8,826 bases of DNA from Candidatus Bathyarchaeota archaeon (GCA_030669485.1 DAOVDL010000018.1:1-8826), one strand, 5' to 3'; counted from the first letter of the stretch, positions 1 to 6,582 are shown. Program-made: numbers and translations. Notes: generated by a model not told the origin, from the sequence alone.

Positions 1-587
1 AACATATCCACCACCTAAGCGAGGTAAGTAAAATGCTTACCAGCAGAGGTTTTAGAGTCAAGTTAGGTAAGGCCAGAGGCCACCTTCGACACGACGGCCA
101 GATCCTCGGCTGCGACTACACAACAGCGGAGAGGATACGCGGAGATGTGGACGCTTACCTATACATTGGAGGCGGCGTATTCCACCCCTTAGGAGTAACG
201 CTGGTTACAGGCAAGCCTGTAGTTGCTGCTGACCCCTACCTAAACAGTGCGACCAACATGAATGACTTGGGGCGGCAGCTCCGCAGGCGGAGGCAAGCAA
301 CCATAGCTAAAGCTGCTGGAGCTAAGAAGTTGGGGATAATAGTTGGCCTGAAGACAGGGCAGACAAATATGCAGATGGCTGAAGAACTCAAGAGGAAGCT
401 TGAGAAGCGGGAGAGGTCAGTTACGTTGCTCTGCCTTAGAGAAATAACCCCCGAGGCATTAGATAACTTTCTCACAATCGATGCCTTCATCAACACAGCC
501 TGCCCTCGGGTAGGAGTAGATGATAGCATGAACTACAGGAAACCCATTCTCACCTTAGCGGAGGCGCAGAGGCTCCTAGAAATGTAG
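1..587 (+). CDS. dph2: Diphthamide synthase Dph2 (2-(3-amino-3-carboxypropyl)histidine synthase), 5' truncated
   Basis: The frame is open from base 3 to the TAG at 585-587, so the gene starts before the window. The ATG at 33 is probably internal, because the codons before it (HIHHLSEVSK) read like Dph2 sequence. Archaeal Dph2 is a radical-SAM-like [4Fe-4S] enzyme. It transfers the 3-amino-3-carboxypropyl group of S-adenosylmethionine to a histidine of elongation factor 2, the first step of diphthamide synthesis. Family members have three domains, each giving one cluster cysteine. Two are visible: Cys in ILGCDY (codon 111-113) and Cys in NTACPRVG (codon 501-503). The first would lie upstream of the window. 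Other family signatures are the YIGGGVFHPLG segment and the IGLKTGQ-like strand. It is the first visible gene of an operon with the methyltransferase, csl4 and rpoL. The family call is confident; only about 195 C-terminal residues are present. Confidence 0.92.
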   Translation, partial: HIHHLSEVSKMLTSRGFRVKLGKARGHLRHDGQILGCDYTTAERIRGDVDAYLYIGGGVFHPLGVTLVTGKPVVAADPYLNSATNMNDLGRQLRRRRQATIAKAAGAKKLGIIVGLKTGQTNMQMAEELKRKLEKRERSVTLLCLREITPEALDNFLTIDAFINTACPRVGVDDSMNYRKPILTLAEAQRLLEM

Positions 588-601
588 CGGTGTCATTGGA
601 G

Positions 602-1219
602 ATGATAGGTAAGAAGAGAGAGTTAGAGAAGCTTATATCCAAGATAGGGCCCCATCCTGAACCCAAACTGTTCATGGAACAATATACCACGCCTCCCCAT
701 ATCGCTTCTACACTGCTCTACACAGCTGCTTACACCTTTGGAGACATCCTAGACAAAACGGTCTGTGACCTAGGCTGTGGAACTGGCAGGTTAGCCATAG
801 GAGCCGCCTACCTTGGCGCGGAAGGTGTGGTAGGCATCGATATTGATGACACCGCCATCCTAGAGGCGAGGCGGAACGCAAAGAAATTCGGGTTGAATGT
901 TGAGTGGATCGTAGGTGAGGTTGAAGATCTGGTGGGACACTTCGACACCGCTTTGGAGAATCCCCCCTTTGGGGTTAGGAGGCATGGAGCTGACATCAGA
1001 TTTCTCAGGAAAGCCTTATCCCTTGCGAATGTAGTTTACAGTATCCATAAAAATACCTCTGGAAGCCGAAGCTTTATAGGCAGTGTTATAGATAGGGCTG
1101 GAGGAAAGATAACCGATATAGTTGAATCAGTGTTGGAGATACCGCATCAATTCGAGTTTCACAGAAAACCCGTGTATAAAGTAAAAGTTGACATATATAG
1201 AGTAATAAAGAGAAGATGA
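602..1219 (+). CDS. METTL5-like N6-adenine RNA methyltransferase
   Basis: A class I SAM-dependent methyltransferase of 205 residues. Residues 56-68 carry the SAM-binding motif DLGCGTGRLAIGA, followed by the acidic end of strand 2 (GIDID, 79-83). Residues 120-123 are the NPPF motif of N6-adenine methyltransferases. EQYTTPPHIA (26-35), YSIHK (146-150) and the FHRKP segment near the C-terminus match human METTL5, which methylates an adenosine of small-subunit rRNA. rRNA is therefore the likely substrate here, by homology. I chose ATG 602 because the family starts with a short basic segment like MIGKKRELEKL and because GGTG at 589-592 gives an SD 9 nt upstream. A GTG at 590 would add four residues but lacks a spaced SD. 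It begins 14 nt after dph2 (2 nt if GTG 590 is used) and ends 4 nt before csl4. Confidence 0.9.
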   Translation: MIGKKRELEKLISKIGPHPEPKLFMEQYTTPPHIASTLLYTAAYTFGDILDKTVCDLGCGTGRLAIGAAYLGAEGVVGIDIDDTAILEARRNAKKFGLNVEWIVGEVEDLVGHFDTALENPPFGVRRHGADIRFLRKALSLANVVYSIHKNTSGSRSFIGSVIDRAGGKITDIVESVLEIPHQFEFHRKPVYKVKVDIYRVIKRR

Positions 1220-1223
1220 TTGT

Positions 1224-1817
1224 TTGTCATATCTTCAAAGATCGGGACAGTTCGTAATGCCGGGAGACCAGCTTGGAGTGATAGAGGAGTTTATGCTCGG
1301 GAAAGGCACCTACACCAACGATGGAGTAATCTACTCCCAGATCACGGGGTATGCCCATGTGGATAGAGAAAATAAGAAGATCACAGTCTTCCAGAAGACA
1401 AAGGTGCCGGTTGTGCCTAGGAAGGGTCACCTAGTAGTCGGCGAGGTTGAGTATGTTAAAGGTAAGGTTGCCCACATCAAGTTACTTAAGATTGGACGAT
1501 TTAATCTCAAGAAGGCATTCCCAACGATTCTCCATGTTTCCTACGCCAGCAAATATTTTACCAAATCGATTCAGGACGCCTTCAAGCCGAGGGACATAAT
1601 ATCCGCTGAGGTTATCGGTGATGAAAACCCGCCATGTCAGCTTACGACTGCCAAGAGTGAACTGGGTGTCCTTCAAGCCTATTGCTCTAACTGCGGGGCC
1701 CCTCTAGTTGCAAGCGGAAGGCAGCTTGTCTGTAACAGATGTGGTAACATGGAGAGAAGGAAGACCAGCATGGACTACGGGAAAGGAATTCTAAGCCTCG
1801 GAGAGCAGCCTAAATGA
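1224..1817 (+). CDS. csl4: Exosome complex RNA-binding protein Csl4
   Basis: Csl4 is a cap subunit of the archaeal RNA exosome. It sits on the Rrp41/Rrp42 ring, binds RNA and helps recruit partners for 3'-5' decay and tailing. The 197-residue product has the expected order: an N-terminal beta domain with VMPGDQLGVIEEF at 11-23 and GVIYSQITG at 34-42, a central S1-type OB fold at about 65-145, and a C-terminal zinc ribbon with C154-x2-C157 and C170-x2-C173. All four zinc ligands are present and the length is normal. The start is TTG at 1224. An in-frame TAA at 1206-1208 rules out an earlier start, and ATG 1257 would cut into the conserved VMPGD motif. The SD is weak, so translation may be coupled to the methyltransferase stop 4 nt upstream. 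The 3' end overlaps rpoL by 4 nt (ATGA). Confidence 0.95.
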   Translation: MSYLQRSGQFVMPGDQLGVIEEFMLGKGTYTNDGVIYSQITGYAHVDRENKKITVFQKTKVPVVPRKGHLVVGEVEYVKGKVAHIKLLKIGRFNLKKAFPTILHVSYASKYFTKSIQDAFKPRDIISAEVIGDENPPCQLTTAKSELGVLQAYCSNCGAPLVASGRQLVCNRCGNMERRKTSMDYGKGILSLGEQPK

Positions 1818-2107
1818 AGGTAAACCTTATCAAGAAAAGTAAAAACGAATTGAAGGTTGAGGTCCAGGGTGAGGGCCACACACTTCTTAATCTGCTTCAG
1901 AGTGAACTGTTAGCAGATAAGAATGTGGCGATGGCAGGGTATACCGTTCCACATATCCTATCGGATGTTGCTATTCTCTATGTGAAGACCAAGGGCAATG
2001 TATCACCGCTCCAAGCGATTGCTAAGGCAACAAAGGCGGTGAACGTTGAGGCAGATGACTTCCTAACCGTCTTTGGGAAGGCATCTAAGGAGTACGAGAA
2101 GAGGTAG
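1814..2107 (+). CDS. rpoL: DNA-directed RNA polymerase subunit L (Rpo11)
   Basis: A 97-residue protein of the Rpb11/Rpo11 family. It pairs with subunit D (Rpo3) to form the assembly platform of archaeal RNA polymerase, equivalent to half of the bacterial alpha dimer. The hallmark is the segment GEGHTLLNLLQSELL (residues 19-33), followed by GYTVPHIL, which matches the family's GY..PHP region with the last Pro changed to Ile-Leu. A basic C-terminal helix ends in KASKEYEKR. The length is typical. The ATG overlaps the csl4 stop as ATGA, and GGAG at 1800-1803 lies 10 nt upstream. It is the last gene of the plus-strand operon. Its final 23 bp lie inside the convergent hydrolase gene, so any transcription terminator must lie within that neighbour's coding sequence. 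Confidence 0.95.
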   Translation: MKVNLIKKSKNELKVEVQGEGHTLLNLLQSELLADKNVAMAGYTVPHILSDVAILYVKTKGNVSPLQAIAKATKAVNVEADDFLTVFGKASKEYEKR

Positions 2108-2660
2108 CTGACTTTCTCTTCATACCCCTAAGGCTCTCCTTTGCGTCTGTTATAGTGGCATTATAGAACTTTTTCATATACTCTAACCCAAACTTATGTT
2201 CTCTGTTGCTGAAAGCCTCAACAGCATCCTCTGGCACTTTTATTTTGTATCCTCTGAAGAATGCGTCAGCAGCAGTATGCTTTATGCAGCAGTCTGTATT
2301 TATCCCAACCAAGATAACAGTGTCTACATCAAGTTCTCTAAGCAGGCTGTCAAGTCCTGTCTCGGAGAAACCGCTGTACGTCCTCTTATCGACGGTGAAA
2401 TCGGATTTTTGAGGTTTTAACCTCTCTATAACCTCTGCGCCCTTCGTTCCCTTAACGGCGTGTACCCCCCACACTTTGAACTCTTTATCGACTTTTGGGA
2501 GGTGAGCATCGTTGACGTAAATCACAGGCACATCTTTCTCTCTAGCCTTCTTCACCAGCTTCTCGATGTTCGGTATGATCCTCTTCGCCCTATCGCACTT
2601 CAATTTGCCTGTAACAAAATCGTTCAACATATCTACTACGAGCACTGCTCTATCTGACAT
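2085..2660 (-). CDS. Isochorismatase-family cysteine hydrolase, probable nicotinamidase
   Basis: A 191-residue cysteine hydrolase with the full catalytic triad of the family: D10 (LVVDMLNDF), K92 (VDKRTYSGF) and C125 (NTDCCIKHT, the second Cys by alignment with the D-x-C-V pattern of nicotinamidases). D51, H53 (NDAHLP) and H67 (WGVHAVKGT) are in the positions of the metal ligands of archaeal nicotinamidase, which hydrolyses nicotinamide to nicotinate for NAD salvage. That makes nicotinamidase the leading guess, but related hydrolases share these residues, so the substrate is inferred. The ATG at 2660 follows a TATA box at a distance giving a very short leader. The C-terminal tail (MKRKSATSSRTP) is polar, looks unconserved and overlaps the end of rpoL on the other strand. 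It appears to be a single-gene transcription unit. Confidence 0.85.
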   Translation of the reverse strand: MSDRAVLVVDMLNDFVTGKLKCDRAKRIIPNIEKLVKKAREKDVPVIYVNDAHLPKVDKEFKVWGVHAVKGTKGAEVIERLKPQKSDFTVDKRTYSGFSETGLDSLLRELDVDTVILVGINTDCCIKHTAADAFFRGYKIKVPEDAVEAFSNREHKFGLEYMKKFYNATITDAKESLRGMKRKSATSSRTP

Positions 2661-2685
2661 GCAGATCCCAAATTTTCTACTCTAC

Positions 2686-2697
2686 AAAGTATATAGG
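2686..2697 (-). promoter_or_regulatory. TATA box of the isochorismatase-family gene
   Basis: On the minus strand this reads CCTATATACTTT, a good match to the archaeal TATA element. Its centre is about 32 bp upstream of the ATG at 2660. With the usual spacing of about 25 bp to the transcription start, the leader would be only about 7 nt, as on near-leaderless archaeal messages. Seen in sequence; promoter activity is inferred. Confidence 0.55.
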
Positions 2698-2748
2698 GCT
2701 ATTGTGGGACTAAACCAAGCTGCTTAGGAATTAATGAAGTGACAATTG

Positions 2749-2779
2749 GAAAAAGGAGATCAATGGAACAAGCCTGTTC
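2749..2779 (-). terminator. Weak hairpin plus T-tract, possible end of the secE transcript
   Basis: Downstream of secE on the minus strand lies the inverted repeat GAACA-4 nt-TGTTC (2766-2779), followed after about 8 nt by CCTTTTTCC (2749-2757). Archaeal termination mostly needs T-runs, so this is a possible secE terminator. The stem is only 5 bp and the support is weak. Confidence 0.2.
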
Positions 2780-2828
2780 AACAGTTTTTGTTTAATTGGT
2801 AACCTAACCTCACAACAACCTGTTTAGC

Positions 2829-3008
2829 CTAGGCTCCCCCTACCAGACCTACTAAGGCGAATACAAACCTTATGACGAACCCCACCACTCCAACCACTAC
2901 CACACCTAGCACACATACCCGTAGAAGAAGCCAGAACTCAGTTCTTCCTGGTTTGGTTGCAAGCCTCAGCAACCTGTAGTAGGGACTCAGCTTTGCCTTA
3001 AAATCCAT
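2829..3008 (-). CDS. secE: Preprotein translocase subunit SecE (Sec61-gamma)
   Basis: A short gene of 59 codons (ATG 3008, TAG 2829-2831). Its product has the layout of archaeal SecE: a short amphipathic N-terminal part with the conserved KLSPYYRLLRLATKPGRTEF pattern (basic residues, then the K-P-x-R-x-E-F signature), then one long hydrophobic helix (about residues 26-57, rich in Val, Leu and Gly) with a single Arg near its end. SecE clamps the SecY channel in the membrane, and the Sec complex receives ribosomes from the FtsY/SRP system encoded just upstream. Length is normal for archaeal SecE (about 55-65 residues). A TATA box at 3041-3050 gives it its own promoter; the SD is weak. No spt5/nusG follows, although in many archaea secE sits next to that gene. 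The call rests on the signature plus topology. Confidence 0.85.
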   Translation of the reverse strand: MDFKAKLSPYYRLLRLATKPGRTEFWLLLRVCVLGVVVVGVVGFVIRFVFALVGLVGGA

Positions 3009-3040
3009 CTTGCTGCTCTCTCGCCTATGTTCTCTGAACC

Positions 3041-3050
3041 TTTATATTAC
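3041..3050 (-). promoter_or_regulatory. TATA box of secE
   Basis: The minus strand reads GTAATATAAA, centred about 37 bp upstream of the secE ATG at 3008. This predicts a leader of roughly 13 nt. The rest of the 201-bp gap between dtdA and secE shows no gene. It contains a plus-strand T6 run near 3074 and a minus-strand hairpin TGAAG-3 nt-CTTCA just after dtdA. Confidence 0.55.
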
Positions 3051-3209
3051 CATCTGGTCGGCTGATTTAAGGCTTTTTTATCGCTTAGAAGTTTAATATG
3101 AATGCCTGTGGTAGCTCCAGAGAAACATCACACCCTTAGGCAGAAAATTTAATCGGTCAAGAGAAAGGGCAACCAATCAGCTCTGAAGATGCTTCATTCT
3201 TCCACATAT

Positions 3210-4031
3210 TCAGATTCTAGCAACCTCCTCGACCCCAAGCTCTTCAAGCGTTTGAAGTAGTGTTCTCCTCTCAGCACCGCGGATGCCTTTCCAATCTATT
3301 ACTGCAACCCTGCAGCCTCCAACGGTCTTTGCAGATGTCTGCGCTATAACTTCCCGCTTCAGGTCCCCGAAGACATATTTTGGAAGGATATGGCCGATGG
3401 CTAGGTCGCCTTTAATGCAATATTTCGTGTGTTTAGGGGCATAGTGGCCGCCGCCGAATCCTACTGCACTCTTCCCTTTCAAAGGTTGGGTTAAGGACGC
3501 CCAGATAGCATCTGCAACCGCCATCCCTGCCTCGTCATCGTTCCAGTATCTCTCGGAGCTACCTATCTCAACGAACCAGGTTGGAACTCTAAGTTCAGTT
3601 GGACCGTGATGAGTTGCCTCCATGGAGACCCTGTACCTTTGGGAGAGATTCCCCCCAGCTTCCTCCAGCTTTATCAAGGCATTTCTCATTCTCTGCGGCC
3701 AAGCCCATGCCAGCTCTTGGGGTCTGCCTCCGTGGGAGGCTTGGGCGGTTGGATTTCCAGGAACATGAACTGTTAGGGTGGGTTCGCTGCTCTTGCTCTT
3801 ATGCCGAGAAGCGAATACGATACCCTCAACTTCAAATGCTCTATCCAGCCCTGAGGCATTTATACTATCTTCCTTGATGTATGCAAGGAGAATGTTATTT
3901 CTACTGTAAACCTCAGCTACCGCTGGATTTTGGTATTGTTCTGTCTTCTCGAAACCGTATCTATCAATGAGCTTGCCTGCTATGTTAAGGGCTGCTGCAT
4001 CACATATTGAGGCAGCGATGAGAAAGGTCAA
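3210..4031 (-). CDS. dtdA: D-aminoacyl-tRNA deacylase (DtdA/DTD2 type)
   Basis: A 273-residue member of the archaeal/plant DTD2 family, which removes D-amino acids wrongly loaded on tRNA and so protects translation. Signatures in order: FASRHKS (73-79), TVHVPGN (87-93), EATHHGPTEL (138-147), FVEIGSS (153-159) and GFGGGHYAP (191-199). These His/Glu/Gly-rich motifs form the family's metal-dependent active site. Length is normal. The start is TTG at 4031. GAAGGA at 4040-4045 is an SD with an 8-nt spacer, and no ATG or GTG lies nearby in frame. The gene begins 12 nt after the argF stop and is in the same reading frame, so only that TGA and four codons separate the two products. It is the last gene of the LX-pfdA-ftsY-argF-dtdA operon and follows that operon's regulation. 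Confidence 0.92.
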   Translation of the reverse strand: MTFLIAASICDAAALNIAGKLIDRYGFEKTEQYQNPAVAEVYSRNNILLAYIKEDSINASGLDRAFEVEGIVFASRHKSKSSEPTLTVHVPGNPTAQASHGGRPQELAWAWPQRMRNALIKLEEAGGNLSQRYRVSMEATHHGPTELRVPTWFVEIGSSERYWNDDEAGMAVADAIWASLTQPLKGKSAVGFGGGHYAPKHTKYCIKGDLAIGHILPKYVFGDLKREVIAQTSAKTVGGCRVAVIDWKGIRGAERRTLLQTLEELGVEEVARI

Positions 4032-4043
4032 TGCCTCTGTCCT

Positions 4044-4967
4044 TCAGATGAGAAGTGAAAGGATTGCTTTTCCGATGTGAAGTTTGTTCTCAGCTTGTAA
4101 CCAGACGATGGAGTTGGGGCCATCGATGATTTCCTCAGCAACCTCTTCACCTCTGTGGGCGGGTAGGCAATGCATGAAGAGGCAGCCGTCATTTGCGTTT
4201 TTAAAGGTTTGACCTGTCACCTGATACTTGGGTAAGAAGATTTGGCGGCGTTTCTCATTTTCATCCTCTTTCCCCATTGAGACGAAGGTATCTGTGTAAA
4301 TTATATCTGCATCCTTTGCGGCAACCATCGGCTCATGAGTTATTTTTATCTTAGCTCCTGTATTGCTGCCCTCCTTCTTGGCGAGCTTCACCAACTCCGC
4401 GCTGGGCTCGAAGCTTGGGGGAGAGGCAACACTCATATCTACACCCAGCTTTGCGCATCCTATGAGCAGAGAGTGGCAGACATTGTCTCCATCACCGATC
4501 CAAGCCATCTTCAAATCTTTCAACGTCCCTTTTCTCTTGTAGATTGTGTAAAGGTCTGAGAGGGCTTGGCATGGATGGAACTGTGGAGAAAGAGCATTGA
4601 TGACCGGTATGGCTGTATGCTCAGCCAGCTCCTCTACATCTTGATGGCTTACCACCCGAGCTACGATTCCGTCCACGTACCGCTCGAGAGTTCGAGCTGT
4701 ATCAGCAAGTGTCTCACCTCGACGGAGCTGCATCTCATCCACTCCTAACATAATAGGATGGCCTCCCAGCTGCGCTATGGCTAGATTGAAGGAGATCCTT
4801 GTCCGGGTTGAGGGTCTCTGGAAGAACATAAGTATTGATTTGCCTTGGAGGATGTCTAAGGTCTTGCCAGCAAGCTTCTCAAGCCTTGTGGCTTCTTTAA
4901 AGAACTCCCAGATCTCCTCTGATGAGAAGTCGGTTAAGGTTAAAAGGTCTCTTCCTTTAAGCTCCAT
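4044..4967 (-). CDS. argF: Ornithine carbamoyltransferase
   Basis: Joins carbamoyl phosphate and ornithine to give citrulline, a step of arginine synthesis. The chosen ATG at 4967 gives 307 residues, normal for the family, starting MELKGRDLLTL as family members do. Numbered from the ATG, the motifs are STRTR (53-57, carbamoyl-phosphate site), HPCQ (131-134), GDGDN (158-162), DTFVSMG (226-232, the ornithine loop D-x-x-x-SMG, with Phe where Trp is common) and HCLP (266-269, with the catalytic Cys). The D-x-x-x-SMG loop favours ornithine over aspartate or acetylornithine. A GTG at 4979, overlapping the ftsY stop, would add four residues, but the strong SD GGGGTGA at 4976-4982 is spaced exactly 8 nt from the ATG. 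It sits between ftsY and dtdA, an unusual place for an arginine gene, with no other arg gene in view. Confidence 0.95.
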   Translation of the reverse strand: MELKGRDLLTLTDFSSEEIWEFFKEATRLEKLAGKTLDILQGKSILMFFQRPSTRTRISFNLAIAQLGGHPIMLGVDEMQLRRGETLADTARTLERYVDGIVARVVSHQDVEELAEHTAIPVINALSPQFHPCQALSDLYTIYKRKGTLKDLKMAWIGDGDNVCHSLLIGCAKLGVDMSVASPPSFEPSAELVKLAKKEGSNTGAKIKITHEPMVAAKDADIIYTDTFVSMGKEDENEKRRQIFLPKYQVTGQTFKNANDGCLFMHCLPAHRGEEVAEEIIDGPNSIVWLQAENKLHIGKAILSLLI

Positions 4968-4975
4968 TCTTTCTT

Positions 4976-4982
4976 TCACCCC
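4976..4982 (-). promoter_or_regulatory. Ribosome binding site that decides the argF start
   Basis: GGGGTGA on the minus strand is an excellent complement to the 3' end of 16S rRNA and includes the ftsY stop codon. It lies 8 nt before ATG 4967 and overlaps the alternative GTG at 4979, so it supports the ATG. The same 8-nt spacing is seen for pfdA (GGTGA, 6347-6351) and dtdA (GAAGGA, 4040-4045). Confidence 0.7.
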
Positions 4983-5890
4983 ATGTTTCCAACGAGGCGG
5001 TCTACGAAGCTTTGGGGATCGAACGGTTGGAGGTCGCCGTAATCTTGACCAACGCCGATGCCTATTATAGGCTTCTGTGTCGTGTAGGTTATGGATATCG
5101 CTGCTCCGCCCTTGGCGTCAGCATCCATCTTAGTTAGGATGCACGCATCTATCGGGATGTAGGCATTGAACTCCTGAGCTTGCATCACAGCGTCGTTGCC
5201 AGTCAAGGCGTCGCCCACGAAGATTATTAGGTCGGGTTGTGCCACTCTCACTATCTTACGCATCTCCTCCATAAGATTTCTGTTGGTCTGCATCCTTCCT
5301 GCCGTATCTACTAAAACCACGTTTATACCCCTCGCCTCAGCGTGGGCAATGGCATCATAAGCCACTGAGGCAGAATCGGAGCCATACTCATGTTTTATCA
5401 TCTTGACGCCAAGTCTCTTGGCGTGGATCTCCAGCTGCTCGATCGCCCCAGGCCGGTAGGTGTCAGCGCAAGCAAGTATCACTGAGAGGTTATGATCCAT
5501 CATGAACTTTACCACTTTACTGATAGTAGTGGTCTTACCCGTGCCATTTACCCCAGCGAAGACTATGATAAGCGGCTTCCGTTGAACTCGCTTCTCCTCA
5601 GCCATCTTAATGATGTCAACCTGCTTCTCAGTTGTGAGAATCTTGATAAGCGTGCTGCGTAACGCTTCACGGATCAATTTCTTCTTATCCTCAAGCCTCC
5701 CCAGCCGGCTTCCAACTATCTCTCGTTTAAGTTCTTCAGCTATCTTATCCGTGACCGTGAGAGCTACATCGTTCTCAAGTAAAACTATTTTGAAATCCTC
5801 AAATAGGGAGTCAAGTTTCTTATCACTTAATCCCTCTGTTGAAACCTTCTCCACAAGAGTGTTAAAAGCGTTACTAAGTTTCTCAAGCAT
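4976..5890 (-). CDS. ftsY: Signal recognition particle receptor FtsY
   Basis: The SRP receptor GTPase docks SRP-bound ribosomes at the membrane and passes them to the SecYE channel. From ATG 5890 the protein has 304 residues: a helical N domain (about 1-95) without the long acidic extension of some bacterial FtsY proteins, then the NG GTPase domain. GTPase motifs: GVNGTGKTTT (113-122, P-loop), DTYRPGAIEQL (143-153), DTAGR (195-199), TKMDADAKGGA (253-263, the TKxD motif followed by the closing-loop region) and GVGQDYGDLQPFDP near the C-terminus. An in-frame GTG or ATG further upstream (to 5935) would add 15 residues inside pfdA. The ATG at 5890 fits the family start (MLEKLSNAF) and has GTGA 7 nt upstream. 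It starts 13 nt after pfdA and leads into argF. Most of the targeting GTPase is conserved, so the call is firm. Confidence 0.96.
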   Translation of the reverse strand: MLEKLSNAFNTLVEKVSTEGLSDKKLDSLFEDFKIVLLENDVALTVTDKIAEELKREIVGSRLGRLEDKKKLIREALRSTLIKILTTEKQVDIIKMAEEKRVQRKPLIIVFAGVNGTGKTTTISKVVKFMMDHNLSVILACADTYRPGAIEQLEIHAKRLGVKMIKHEYGSDSASVAYDAIAHAEARGINVVLVDTAGRMQTNRNLMEEMRKIVRVAQPDLIIFVGDALTGNDAVMQAQEFNAYIPIDACILTKMDADAKGGAAISITYTTQKPIIGIGVGQDYGDLQPFDPQSFVDRLVGNMG

Positions 5891-5903
5891 CAGAAACTCA
5901 CGT

Positions 5904-6338
5904 TTATTCGGGGGTGGTGATCTTCTGAATTTCAACGCGAAGAACTTCTATCCTCTGGAGGATCTGTACAAGTTGCCTCTGAAGTTGATCTCCACCCTTC
6001 TGCAGTTCAGAGGTATTCTTCTCTATGAAGGCTGCTGCCCCCTCACGGGTCTTCTCCTCACTTATCCCTGAACCTACGCCCGTGACAACCTTTTCAGTAT
6101 CCTCTATCCTAGCTTTGATGTAGGAGCCGCCGCCTACTGGAACAAGGATCTCATTGCCCTTCTTCAACTCTTCTAGGCTCTGAATGGTTGCTGATGCCAT
6201 ACTGAAGTCTCTGATGGCTGCACTAGCAACCCCTAGTCGGCTCTGAATTTCATTGGCTGTGCCCTCAAGAAGTTTGAGCTCCGTGACAAGTGCCCTGAGT
6301 TTCTCTTCTATCTCTCTCTGTGAAGGTTTTTCACTCAT
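5904..6338 (-). CDS. pfdA: Prefoldin alpha subunit
   Basis: The alpha subunit of the hexameric archaeal co-chaperone prefoldin, which holds unfolded proteins and hands them to the thermosome. The 144-residue product has two long coiled-coil helices (about 5-55 and 95-140, rich in Glu, Lys, Leu and Gln). They flank a beta-hairpin core with the typical LVPVGGGSYIKA segment and the GVGSGIS turn. Length is normal. ATG 6338 was chosen: GGTGA at 6347-6351 lies 8 nt upstream, and the resulting MSEKPSQREIEE start is sensible. A GTG at 6350 would add four residues. The start overlaps the LX stop by 8 bp, so translation is probably coupled. The order LX-pfdA-ftsY is a known conserved archaeal arrangement. 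Confidence 0.93.
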   Translation of the reverse strand: MSEKPSQREIEEKLRALVTELKLLEGTANEIQSRLGVASAAIRDFSMASATIQSLEELKKGNEILVPVGGGSYIKARIEDTEKVVTGVGSGISEEKTREGAAAFIEKNTSELQKGGDQLQRQLVQILQRIEVLRVEIQKITTPE

Positions 6339-6582
6339 TTGTGTCTTCACCGACCCCGGCTAAAATTCTTATCGTCGGGTTTTGTGCTTCTTGAGGATCA
6401 ATCTCCTCTACGCTCAAAATCTTTATTTGATTTCTCTTTAATTTATTTCTACTTCCCATCTCACTGAGAACCATCTCTCGGGCTTCTTCTATTTTGAGAG
6501 CTCTAACATCCTTTGTGAAGCTTTGAGATCTGAGTCCCATCTTCAGTTCGCCTTTCACTCGAATGGTTTTTACGATGCTCAT
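6331..6582 (-). CDS. rpl18a: Large-subunit ribosomal protein L18Ae (LX / eL20 family)
   Basis: A small basic ribosomal protein of the archaeal/eukaryotic 60S type, 83 residues from ATG 6582. It shows the LX signatures: a VKTIRVKGE start, FTKDVRALKIEEAREMVLSEMGSR (the F-T-K-E-V-R-A and L-S-x-x-G-S-R pattern) and NKLKRNQIKI. The SD GGGGG at 6592-6596 is 9 nt upstream. The frame stays open upstream to an ATG at 6648 (22 more codons, MIHLPTLGEV...). That stretch does not look like LX and starts only about 7 nt after the predicted transcription start, so I read it as leader, not protein; this is unproven. LX is the first gene of the five-gene operon here. In many archaea rpl31e or tif6 precede it; neither is present here. 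Confidence 0.92.
   Translation of the reverse strand: MSIVKTIRVKGELKMGLRSQSFTKDVRALKIEEAREMVLSEMGSRNKLKRNQIKILSVEEIDPQEAQNPTIRILAGVGEDTNE

Noticed and set aside
236..529. 97-codon minus-strand frame opposite dph2
   Set aside because: The plus strand carries Dph2 motifs including two cluster cysteines; the antisense product is low-complexity and resembles nothing I know.
33..587. Dph2 starting at ATG 33 as a complete short protein
   Set aside because: The same frame is open back to the window edge with Dph2-like residues, and a 184-residue protein would lack the first of three domains.
2196..2657. Three plus-strand open frames of 65-74 codons opposite the hydrolase
   Set aside because: They are shadows of a gene whose triad and metal ligands are all present on the minus strand, and no promoter or SD serves them.
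3606..3660. GTGATGA resembling a C box of a C/D guide RNA
   Set aside because: No D box (CTGA) follows within the usual distance, and the site lies in dtdA coding sequence.
5610..6071. 153-codon plus-strand frame across ftsY and pfdA
   Set aside because: It runs antisense to two well-recognised genes, has a Ser/Leu-rich shadow composition and no start signal.
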